Shown here: in pieces, positions 33,053-43,113 of the stretch
How the letters are laid out: each line of letters starts with the position of its first letter
Position numbering within the stretch: the stretch's first letter is position 1
NCBI GenBank assembly: GCA_030272155.1
Contig: CP126200.1
Coordinates: 5,530,001-5,594,000 of the forward strand
Direction: 5' to 3'
DNA from: Tetradesmus obliquus
Lineage: Eukaryota > Chlorophyta > Chlorophyceae > Sphaeropleales > Scenedesmaceae
DNA: 64,000 nucleotides
Notes under the pieces: model-generated
The model's input: the letters and a program-made list of their open reading frames with translations, nothing else
What the model was told of the DNA's origin: nothing
The model's database searches: none
Position numbers and translations under genes: made by a program

Positions 33053-34948
33053 AGCCACCTCTTAGTCAACTGCCGCAGAACCTGTTTTCAGATGTTTGCT
33101 GTACGCCGTGCAGGACCCGCAATGTCCCTGCAATTGCACAACAGCACCAGCAGCAGCAGCAGCAGCCAACAGCAGCAGCAGCAGCGCATGGCCAAAGTCC
33201 CCGCGTTCTGCCGTCTTTGACGACCCCTGGGCCAAGGCCAACATTGCACTCACTTACGCGCACCAGCTCAAGGACGGCGTGGGCGCGCAGACCATGCGCA
33301 TGCTGGAGATCTACGCGCTGGCCAACAGCATCGGCATAGGCTACCTGCACCGGCCCATCACCTGCGTGGGGCACATCGGCGAGCTGGTGCACTACCGGGA
33401 GGCGGCCTGCAACCTGACGCGCGAGGCTGACGTGCGGCTGCTGGCCAAGATACGGCGCATGATCAGCCTGCCCTCCACGGTCAGCGAGGATCAGGTGAGG
33501 GCACGGTCAGCGAGGATCAGGTGAGGGCATGGTGGTGGGCTGCTGGGATAGACAGCAGCGGCAGTGCTGCAAGCTGGTATCATTGGGTTGAGAGCAGCTG
33601 CAGCTGAGACAGCAGCAAGCGGCAGGCTGTGGCAGATACATGTGGTGGAGGCACTGGCAGCTGGCAGGCTGTGGCCTGCCCTCCACAGTCAGCGAGGAGC
33701 AGGTGCGGGCGGGGCTTGTGTGGATGTGGGGTCGGCTGGCAGGTGGTGCTGGCTCTGTGGCAACGTACTTGTGTGTTGAAGCAAGAGAGGCAGCAGAAGC
33801 AACAGCAGCAGCAGCAGCAGCAGCAGAGATAGGTAGTGGTGGCAGTGACAGGTGGCGTGGCACTGCCAGTAGTCCAGCAGCAATGTCAACACTGTCAGAC
33901 AAGGCAGGGTGTGCCATGCATAGCAGCTGGTGAAGCAATGCAAGTGCACATGGTGAGCTTCGGAGTGCAGCCAGCAGCAGCAGCAGCAGCTTTATTGTGC
34001 TCCATGTATGCTCCTGTTTGGCGCACAGTCGCTGCGCATGGCAGCACCCACAGCACCAAACCTGTGCCACATGCGGCTGCGCCTGCAGGTGCGCGGCTGG
34101 CAGCAGGTGTATGTGTCGGAGTTCACCTGGTGGAAGTTTGCGGCACTGGCGGGCGAGGCGCGCCGCAAGCAGCAGCCCACGCTGTTTGTGACGGAGTTTG
34201 CCACCAGCGTGGCGCACGCCTACCCGGGCGTGTTCCTGAGCGTGCCAGCCTTCAGGCCGGACCACCCGGAGGTGAGCAGGCTAGCAGCAGCAGCAGCGAC
34301 TGCAGGCAACGGCAGCAGCAGCAGCAGCAGCAGCAGCAGTGACGGCAGGGAGGGCCTGTGTGGTTGGAAGCAGCAGTTGTGTCCGTCAGATGGCCCCTTT
34401 TTTATGCCATGCGCAGTGCAGAGAGTGAGGCAGCAGCAGGCCTGTTCTTACAGCGCTGCTGCCAAATAACAACCCCACTCTCCAGCAAACGCGCAGTATG
34501 GTTGGTATATAGGTGGCTAGTAGCAGCTGTACGCTGTCTCGATCATCGCATTGGAGCCTGCAGCTGTTTTATGACACCGCTGCCTTGCTGTTGTATTCCA
34601 CTGCAGACGCGCCTGGTGTGCCAGCGGCCCAGCGCGGGCGCGGGCCTGCCGCCTGGCAAGCCGTGGCTGCTGAATGCGCTGAGGCTGGCCATACATGTGC
34701 GGCGGGGCGACATCGCCACCAACAGCCGCTGGTCGCACCGCATGTTCCCGCCAGCCTACTACATCCACCTGGCGCAGCAGATCACGCAGGTGGGTGGGAT
34801 GGGGAGGCCAAGGGCACAGCAGCAGCTGCACTTGAGGCGCTGCCCACTACGAGCGCTGTGTGCATTTCAAACCAACAGCTGTGCTCAACCTACTGCGTGC
34901 CTGCTTCTGTGCCAACAATTAAACCCAAGCACATGCTCGCGCCACACC

Positions 34949-34998
<50 letters not shown>

Positions 34999-35555
34999 TG
35001 CTTGACGAGGCTGGGTGTGACTTCAGTGTGGAGGTGTACACTGAGGCGCCCAGCAGCGCGGCGGGGCGGGCTGAGCTGGAGCAGCTGCGGCAGGCCATCC
35101 CCCACGCGGTGATGCAGGTCAGGCCGGCATGCCTGGGGCTGTGATGGACTCAAACTGCTGCTGCATGCCACTTGATAGCTCTAACCTGGCACTTTTACAC
35201 CTATTGAGCGTGCACATGTACTTGCTTCACCCACGCTGTGCTGCAGGTCAGCAAGGACATGGTGTGGAGCTGGCAGCAGATGGCCACCGCTGACGTGCTG
35301 GTCATGAGCAACAGCGCCTTCTCCATCAGCGCAGCGCTGCTCAACCCCAACGCCTTCAACGTGTTCTTCCCGGGCGCGCAGCTGCACCAGAGCAGAGTCG
35401 AGATGAGCCACTGGCACACGCCCCTGGACAGGAACGGCACGCTGCCCAGTGCGGCGCTGCAGGCGCTGAAGCGGCGTGTGGGGCACCCCGGGGCCACTGA
35501 TGGCGGCTTTGGCAGTGAGGAGATGGACATACTCGGGCGGCCGCTGCCATTTTGA
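32615..35555 (+). CDS. Fucosyltransferase-like glycosyltransferase, type II membrane protein
   Basis: Exons 32615-32698, 33114-33494, 34089-34271, 34607-34789, 34998-35117 and 35247-35555 give 419 residues, all in phase 0. Exon 1 encodes a short basic start and one hydrophobic helix, a Golgi signal anchor. Exon 4 has LAIHVRRGDI, the HxRRGD motif with which GT11/GT23/O-fucosyltransferase-type GT-B enzymes bind GDP-fucose. Exon 6 has DMVWSWQQMATADVLVMSNSAFS, like the C-terminal donor-site region of the same enzymes. Acceptor and linkage are unknown. Exon 3 could start at 34029, adding 20 residues in frame. Intron 2 has copied donors and intron 5 is flanked by direct repeats (listed separately). 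A second hydrophobic reading of exon 2 was not found. Confidence 0.77.
32830..32896 (+). repeat. (AGC)n tract, about 22 copies
   Basis: A pure triplet run in intron 1 of the fucosyltransferase-like gene. Intron 1 also holds a CTG run at about 33020-33054. Confidence 0.9.
33469..33710 (+). repeat. Copied exon 2 end with 5' splice site, fucosyltransferase-like gene
   Basis: The exon end TCAGCGAGGATCAG followed by GTGAGG (33481-33500) is repeated immediately 26 bases on (33507-33526). A longer copy at about 33676-33710 also includes the upstream CTGCCCTCCAC. Three potential donors therefore lie in a row; only the first joins to the next exon in frame without extra residues. Confidence 0.88.
34952..34997 (+). 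repeat. (CTG)n tract ending at a 3' splice site
   Basis: About 14 CTG triplets run directly into CCAG, the acceptor of exon 5. Confidence 0.9.
35100..35252 (+). repeat. Direct repeats flanking intron 5 of the fucosyltransferase-like gene
   Basis: About 22 bases around CCCACGC-GTG-TGCAGGTCAG occur at 35101-35122 and 35231-35251 with two mismatches. The donor splits the first copy and the acceptor splits the second at the same point (TGCAG/GTCAG), so the 129-base intron equals one repeat period. Confidence 0.85.
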
Positions 35556-35872
35556 GGCGTGGCAGTGGCAGGCACAGCACTTGCGGCCTAATCTACACTC
35601 AGGGCTGACACCAAGCGGCTCGTATGGCTGACCAGCTGCTGCGTGTTTGGGTGTTGTGGCGGCAGAGATGGAATTGGCGGCTGCCGGTGCTACAAGATGG
35701 CTTTGCAGTGGCTAAGGTTGCATAGATCATGCTTGCGCATGACCACACATGCCTGCCACTGTCAGTGACTGCGCTCTCTCACGCTGTACATAGCATTCTT
35801 TGTAGCGGTAGCATGAGGGGGGAGCAGGTGCGACAGCTCTGGCTGGATGTTTGTCACTGACAAATAATTTGT

Positions 35873-35877
35873 TGTAA
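35873..35877 (+). promoter_or_regulatory. TGTAA poly(A) signal
   Basis: This lies about 320 bases behind the stop of the fucosyltransferase-like gene. Confidence 0.55.
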
Positions 35878-37349
35878 GATCAATTGAGATGTTGTTTTAG
35901 TCAGCAACTGTTGTCACAGGGGCTGTAGCAGTCACCACTGTCTGCTGCATCAGTAGTGGCGGCGGCGTAGGGCAGGGTAGAGTAGGCAGTAAGGTTGTGA
36001 TCTGCTCGTGCTGTCGCAGAAGCAGTGCTCCGAGTAGTCATCTCGGCAGTTGCAGCATTTTTATTCTTTGAGGTCACCCAAACTGGCGGTCAAAGCACTT
36101 CAAGCGTTTGTCTTAGTGCAGCTGTGTCCTGCAGGCTGTCTGCCAGTTGAACGCCCCAAGGCGCGGCACATTTGTCCTATGCAGCAGTGGTGGCATCCGG
36201 CGGCTGCAGGCCAGGCGTTGCCGCCAGTGCTGTGGCGCAGTGTCGGTATGACACACCTGGCACACAGGTGCAGCCTAGCACGCCCAGGACTGGTCCAGCG
36301 CTGGCTCAGCATTGGACTTTGTGACACCGTTGCTTTATGGCTGGAGCGTGCTGGTGCCACCAACGGAATGGTGGGCCACCAGCCAGCTCAGCCCTCCCAA
36401 ACTGTTGGGGCGGACACTAATTGATCAGCCCAAGCATGCTGAAACACGTGCTAGCATGTCCGAGAAGGCACATTAGGGTGCGTGGAGATCCTTGAGTGTT
36501 GCACTAGTACTAGGGCAGGCGGCCCGTTGGGCCCACTGGCTGTTGTTGCCAGGGATTGAAAGCCTTCCACCGCCAGACAGGTTAAATCGTTACTTTGTGT
36601 CGCCAGGACACGCTGTGAATAGCACCTGGCCCAACAACTGACAAAGAGCTGACGGGGAGCAGCGCGTTGCCAACTTGCTGTGCCAGTGGCACACAATAGC
36701 CTACTCGGCAAAGCCTGCCAGCCACCCATCCCAGGGTCAACCACAGAAACCTTGAAGCCGCGACAGCACACCCGGCACCAGCAGGCTTGCCATGAGCTTT
36801 GCTGCTGTAAAATTAAACAATCTCGCCGGCTGTGACTGACAGCAGGCAAACAGCCGCCACATAACAGGTGCTGGCCAGCAAAGCTGCTTCACTGCGCATA
36901 CAGGCACGCCTGTTGTGAGAACCGGCTAGTAGCTGGGGTCACCATATGGGTGCATGCCCTCAGCCAGGTCTCCTGCTGCACCAGCAGGGCGCCCTGCGCC
37001 ATGCAATGAGCACCCTCCTGCGCCTGCCCAAGCCCACAGGCTGCAACGAGTCGACCGTGACGACCGATGCAGGAACTACTAGGTATGAGATCTACACATA
37101 AAGCACAACGCAGCAGCAGATATGACACCTTTAAAGCACAGTATATGCATCATTGCCCAAGCAACAGCATGTGCTTGTTTATGCTCTGAGCCAAACAGCC
37201 ACCAAACCACTGCACCATTATGCTATGCAGCTGCTGCTTGCTGATGGACAGCGATGGCCCTGAACAGCACACACTTCACAAATGCCTATGCACTACCACT
37301 GTGCAGTTGCAGGACAAACACTCTGAACATGCTCTGCTGTACCCCTCTC

Positions 37350-37354
37350 TTACA
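37350..37354 (-). promoter_or_regulatory. TGTAA poly(A) signal (minus strand)
   Basis: TTACA on the plus strand lies about 690 bases past the stop of the coiled-coil gene; it is the nearest candidate seen. Confidence 0.35.
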
Positions 37355-38040
37355 CAACATCCTCACTCGCAAGAATGACGCACCACCCAAAGACGCGGAA
37401 TGGCCGTGCATGCTGCACCAGGCTCGTCCGCCTACCCAAACACAGCTAACACGCTACCTACAGGATTGTACACGCCACAAGGTCATGTCTGGATGCAGCT
37501 AACATTCTGGTGACAGCCTTAACAGCCAGGAGCTGCCACATGGTCATCATGGGCAGGCCAGCTTCAGGTACGCTACAACAGCCCAGCACCATGACTGCAC
37601 AGCGCATAAAGCAGCTTAGCCATAATGTGCGCAAAGACAGGCAGGCTGAAATTATCTCACAACACTGGACATGCAGAGCTGCATCTGCTCTATTAATCCT
37701 ACACCCAAGGCACAAGTAGGAGTTTTCAGCGCCATGTTGCGGTGATGCATACGTAAAGAGTAACCTAGCAGTGACTTGTGCACTGACAAGCACTGACAAG
37801 CACTGACAGTACAAGTACATATTGCTGTACAGCCCCATCCCCTGTGTGCATGTCACAGCCATCCAGGGACCTGCAGGAGCAAGAAACCCCCTACCCAACA
37901 GCCCAACTGCCCACAGCAGCATTCAGCCATCTGCCATGCAGTGAACCACTGACGCCAGCGCATCCTTGCACGCGATTGCAAGGGCGTGTGTATTGCTTGA
38001 AACAGCATGAAATGTTCCTGCTGTGCTGCCCGTTGTCAGC

Positions 38041-40426
38041 TCAGGCCATGACTGGCTCGTGGCTGCAGCTGCTGTCGCCGAGCCCGTCAGTCTGCATCTG
38101 CATCTGCAGCGCCTCCAGCTCCTGCAACAGCTGCTGGTGCTCATCCAGCTGCTGCTGCTGCTCCTCGCTGCGGGCGAAGCCGGCGCTGCTGGGCCGCCCG
38201 CTGCCGCCGCCCTCCTCCTGCAGCGCCTGCTGCAGCAAGTCCATCTCGCCCTTGTCCGCCACCTTGGACAGCTGCTCCAGCAGCAGCTGCCGGTCGGTGA
38301 GCGCCAGCTCCAGCTGGTGGTGCAGGTGGTCCAGGCCCGCCTCCAGCCCACGCACCGCGTCGTCCTTGGAGCCTGCAGGGCGGCAGCAGCAGCAGCAGAA
38401 GACGCAGCAGGCTCAGAGCAGCAGGAGCTGCGATAGATGTAGCAGGGGTAACAGCAGCCAGCATCACGCCAGCCTCTGTGCGTGTGTGCTGTCCTGCAAG
38501 CATGGTCGTAGTGTTGTTTTCTGGGCCCCCTGCATGACCTGCCTTGGAGTGGCACTCAAGTACATGGCCACAGATTGCTGTGCTGACACTTTTCAGCTGC
38601 AAACATTCACACACAAACAGGCACTGCCGCGGCACTCCATGAAGGTGACGCATACGGCATGCACAGCTTTGACTGGTGTCTAACAGCGGCAGGCACCGCC
38701 ACTGCCACCATGCAGCCCCCCCCCCCCCCCCCCGCTCCTCAGCACTCACCCAGGTCGCGCAGCAGCTTGCGCTTGTCGTCCAGCAGCTTGGCCGTCTCCC
38801 TGCTGATCATCTCCTGGCTCTCTTCCGCGCGCTCCTTCTCAGCCTCCAGCGCGCCCAGCTGCTGCAGCAGGCTCACCTGCCGCGACTCAGCGGCAGCCTT
38901 GGCCAGCCGCAGCTGCTGCAGCTCGCCCAGCAGCTTGCTGCGGCTGATGCGCTTGTTGGGGCCAGCGCCCGCGCCAGCTGCACCGCCAGCTGATGCAGCG
39001 GCGGAGCCAGTATCAGCGTCGACGATGTTGCCGCCGCCATTGCTGGCGGCCGCTGTGCTGCTGAGCGCTGACACGCGGTTGACAATCTCCCGCAGCAGCA
39101 TCAGCTCGCGCAGCAGCTGCTGAATAGTCTCCTCTGACTGCTGGTACTCCAGGCGTGTGTACCTGCAATGCCACACAGAGGCAAGGATGGCAAAGGCAAC
39201 GGCAGTGAGCAACACACTGCCTGACACGCGACGCTCAAGCAAATGCACAGCAGCTTGCTGCACCCTGACTGCACCTGATGCTTGCAGGAATGCCCTGCAA
39301 ACAGCCTCAACGTGCCTTGCTGCTGCAACACACGAAGTGTGCGGTAGCAGCGTCCCATCAAGCTGCTGTCCAACAGAAATTCCACGTGCCCCATGCGCAG
39401 CTGGCTAGCCCATGCTGGCCCATGCTTCAGCTGCTGTGTGCTCACCGCAGCTCGCCCATGCTCCTGCTGAAGGCCTCCTCCAGGCGGCCCTTGGCTGCTG
39501 ACACCGACCCAAGCTCCTTGGCCTGCAGGAAGAGCAGGCAGGAGCAAACGCCAGTGAGCGTCAGTGTGGTTGAAAGGCGAACAGCTGCCATACAGACCAC
39601 GACAGTGCATGCATCAAAAGGCGACAAGCTATGCACATTGTGTGCTACGAAACGCATGTAGCTTTTTGCCTCAACTGGGTGCAGTTGACAGGTACGGCCG
39701 TGTCTGTGCCGCCCTGCGCGCCTGCATGCTGGCATGCTGGTCTCCCTGTGCTGGTGTGTGTTCCTGCAAGCTGCTTGCCGCCTGCGCACCTGCTTGACCA
39801 GCAGCTCCTCTGCCCGCTGCCTGCCTGCGCGCTCTATCTTGAGGTCATCCCCAAGGCGCTTGCGCTCTGATGCAGAGGTGGCCTTGGCCTGGAGAAGCAA
39901 GCAGCGAGCGCACAGGATGTGTTTTAGCCTGCCACCATCAGCAGTCTGATGCACAAGCAGCAGTAGCGGTCTCACACAAAACATGTGCACAAATGTTTGG
40001 CGAAGCTCTGGTTTGAGACGAAACTGCTGCTAGAGGTGCATATGTGAGCAGGCACTTCAGTAACGCAGTGTCGCACGTGTAGCATGGTGTGTTCATACGG
40101 GTGCAAGCTGAGCTCCGTTGCAGCTGACCGAGCAGCGTTCAAGACAGGATCTCAAAGCTCAGCAAGATGCAAGCAGGTATATTCAACTGCAAGGAGACGT
40201 GGATATTGTGTCTGGCAGCTTCTCTTTCCTGCAGGATCTCTTTCCTGCAGGAGATGCCTTCCTGTCGCCTCACCTGCTCTAGCCGCTGCTTTAAGGATTC
40301 ATTCTCTGCTTTCAACAGCTGCAGCTGTTGCTGTGGACTTCCAACACTATGAGGCGAGTCTCCATCACTGCCTTGCCCATCTAGGGCCCTGTGCAGCACT
40401 TTGACGGTTGCTGGCTTCTGAGCCAT
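38041..40426 (-). CDS. Coiled-coil protein of unknown function
   Basis: Five exons on the minus strand: 40426-40274, 39888-39790, 39522-39446, 39162-38750 and 38372-38041, in phase, giving 357 residues. Most of the protein is heptad-rich coiled coil (for example LKAENESLKQRLEQ, LLRELMLLREIVNRV and LLQQLGALEAEKERAEE). A Gly/Ala-rich gap (about residues 150-180) divides two coils, and the C-terminal 40 residues are looser. There is no membrane segment, signal peptide or catalytic motif. A scaffold or cytoskeletal role is possible but not shown. It starts head-to-head with the plastid membrane protein gene. Confidence 0.75.
38717..38734. repeat. Poly-C run
   Basis: About 18 C residues on the plus strand, just inside an intron of the coiled-coil gene near its donor. 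Similar G/C homopolymers sit at 53-71, 517-536, 6347-6366, 9581-9650 and 54902-54919, all in introns. Confidence 0.85.
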
Positions 40427-41080
40427 GCTGTGCTGCAGTGGGTTGTGAGCAGTAGCACGGCAGCTGCTACCAGTTGTGGGCACGTCTCCACGCCAGCGCC
40501 ACCTGGCTGCGTCGACGTATAAACAATAGCCGGTTATGCCACGGAAACGTGCACCAGGCCTACAGCACGCTGCGTTCGCCGGTTGTTGTATCGCTACCGT
40601 CAAGCGTGTGTGCAACCACGACAAGAGTCCAGCCGGTGCTGCTGATACGAAAGTACGGCGAACTCCAAATGCTATGCGTGTGACCTAGGCGCTTCTTCAG
40701 GACCAGAATTGCTGCGCGACAGTTTGGTACCCTGTGTGCAGCCGATTAGTAGTACAAAAGATATCACATTGGTTGCTGAACAACGCAGCAGGCTTGTATC
40801 CTCTGTTTGAAAGGCACACAAGGCAACTGTGCACACGCTGATTGAAATCTGTTACACGTGAAACCTATCGAGTCCTTGATGCACTTTTAATAGTCAATGC
40901 AACTCTGATCGCTGTTAAATAGGGTCTTCTTGCAGCCTCAGCTGACCGTGGGAAACCCGTCCTTCGATGCTCGGCTTGTTTTGCACGAGACAGTCGGTGT
41001 ACGCGCGGGCAGCTCTGCCACCCTGTCAAAAGTTTTATGTACTAGCATTCAACTGCTGAAGTTGTGAAGCAGCACCTTCA
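40427..41080. other. Shared 5' region of a divergent gene pair
   Basis: This 654-base gap separates the two start codons. No TATA box or conserved motif stands out. Confidence 0.45.
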
Positions 41081-43113
41081 ATGTGGGCTGCCCATTGCAA
41101 ACACCACTGCAGCAGCAGGCTAATTCAGTCACACCAGCCCTGCCTACAGCCTTTGTTGCAACGACGCGCAGTTTGCCGTTTTAAAACTTTGAAACGAAGT
41201 GTTAGAGTGTCAGCAGCATCTGAGCCACCACCGCAGCCCCAGCAGCAGCCCAATGATGTACGGCAGCAGCAATTGGGAGAGGCAGCAGCGGCAGCAGCGG
41301 CACAGCCGGCAGCTGTGCAAGTTGGTGAACAAGTAGCAGCACACGCAGTACTAGAACATGCAGGAAGCAGCTCGCCAGCAGATCAGCAGCATAGCACCAG
41401 CCACACGATGGCGGCAACCTTGTACCTGGCATTGGGTGGTGGCCTGGCTGCTGCTGGCCTGCTGGTGGCTACATTTGCCGTGCCCATTGCTGCTGGCTGC
41501 TTGAGCCTAGGCAGCCTCCCCCTGCAGCAGGCAGCTGCGCTGGTGGGGTGCTGCGGGGCAGCGCTGCTACGCGCCGCATCACTGGCAGTGTTCATAGCGG
41601 TAAGTGCAAATTATGGAGAAGATGGGTGCGCAGAAGGGGTGCATTGCGAAAGCATCACAAGTTGCAACCGCCTGCTTCGTAGCATGCCATGCAGTGCTTT
41701 GAAAATGTCTTCGCGGTGTGCACTCGGTCCAGCAACAGGCACATTGTACGCCTTCTGCAAGGCATGCATTGCTTTGAGCTGCTGCACAATGCACACCCAG
41801 GTGAAACAGTAGCACAGCACCACACAAGCATTGCACACGAGTGCCTTGTCAACTGTACTGCCGGAGGAGTGTGCTGGCGCTGTCGCTCAGGTCGTGTGAT
41901 GCTGACGAAGGCGCAGCCAGCATGTGCATGTCCACTTGCAGCCAGCATGTGCATGTCCGCTTGCAGCCAGCATGTGCATGTCCGCTTGCAGCCAGCATGT
42001 GCATGTCCGCTTGCAGCCAGCATGTGCATGTCCGCTTGCAGCCAGCATGTGCATGTCCGCTTGCAGCACAGCATGTGCATGTCCGCTTGCAGCACAGCGA
42101 ACAAACATCCAGCTGTTGTCCAATCAACGACTTGTGTTGTCCTCTTGCCGCTGCTCCTCTGATTCCATGTGCCCGCCCTGCAGAGTGGCGCAGCAGCTGG
42201 CGAGCTGGGCACGTGGCGCTACCAGCGCATCAACTGCGGGCTGGCAGCAGCGGCAGCCATCACCGTCTTGCTGCAGCCGCTGTCCTTGGGCTGCGCGTCG
42301 CCGCTGGTGCTGCTGCTGCTGGCAGCAGCCGCTGCCGCAACAGCAGCAGCATGCGGCGCGGTGTTCCTGCAGCAGTGGCGGGGCGAGGGCGTGCACTTTG
42401 CCTCAGCGCTGGGCTACCTGGGCTGGGGCGGCTCGCTGCGGGCGGTGTGGCTGTACCTGCTGCGTGACGCCACCACACTGGCAGGCAGCCTGATGCTGCT
42501 GCTGGCTGTGCTGGCGGGCGGCGCGGGCCTCGCCGCGCTCACCAGCAGCGCCGCAGTCAGTGCAGCGCCCTGGGCAGCAGTGGCTGGCGCTGCAGCCGAG
42601 CCTGGGCTGCAGTACCTGCGCAAGCTGCTGGGCGTGGGGCTGCTGCTGGCGGCGCTGCAGTGCTGGGCGCTGGCCGAGTTTGGTGGCTCTGCGCGCAAGG
42701 TGAGCCCGGAGACTGGCGTGAAGCTGGCGCTGGTGATGGCTGACGAGGCGCGCGAGGTGGCGGCGGGGACGCTGCCGGCGCCGCTGCACGTGTCGCCGCG
42801 GCGCTTCGACCTGCTGCACGTAGGGTTCTTCGCGGCAGCGGTGGTGCAGGCTGGCTGGCTGGTGCAGGCCGGCGCAGCACCCGGTGCGGGCGGGGTGCTG
42901 GACGTGAATGGTGGTGATCCTGTGTGGAAGCTGCTGTACTGGGGTGTGCTGGTGACGGCTGGGTACCTTGTGTCAGTGGTGGGCTCGCTGGATTTCACTG
43001 ATGTGTGGAGCTGGGTGGTTGGTGTGGCCTCGTACTTGGCTGGCTGGGTGAGCTTCTTTGGCAGCATCCTGTACGCTGACTGGACGTGGCTGACTGAGGT
43101 GCGGCGGCGCTGA
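41081..43113 (+). CDS. Plastid multi-pass membrane protein, unknown family
   Basis: Two exons, 41081-41599 and 42184-43113, phase 0, give 482 residues. The first 45 residues (Arg, Ser, Gln and His-rich, ending near VRVSAAS) look like a plastid transit peptide, followed by a Gln/Ala-rich spacer. About eight hydrophobic helices follow, two in exon 1 and six in exon 2. A polar loop around SARKVSPETGVKLALVMADE, with a following stretch SPRRFDLLHVGFF, is the part least like simple low-complexity helix and is the best candidate for a conserved core. I do not recognise the family. The single intron is largely a 25-bp minisatellite. Function might be transport or envelope/thylakoid membrane organisation, but nothing in the sequence decides. 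Confidence 0.72.
41914..42095 (+). repeat. 25-bp minisatellite, about seven copies
   Basis: The unit is CAGCCAGCATGTGCATGTCC plus GCTTG, and the last two copies carry an extra base pair of variation (CAGCACAGC). It fills much of the only intron of the plastid membrane protein gene. Each unit contains CTTGCAG, an acceptor-like sequence, about 100-250 bases before the real acceptor. Confidence 0.9.

Larger units (their letters stand above)
35556..38040. other. Convergent intergenic stretch without a supportable gene
   Basis: This holds the 3' end of the fucosyltransferase-like gene (TGTAA at 35873-35877) and of the coiled-coil gene. A 10-bp unit GCACTGACAA repeats three times near 37781-37810. 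Open frames here show no splice logic or recognisable motif. Confidence 0.5.
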
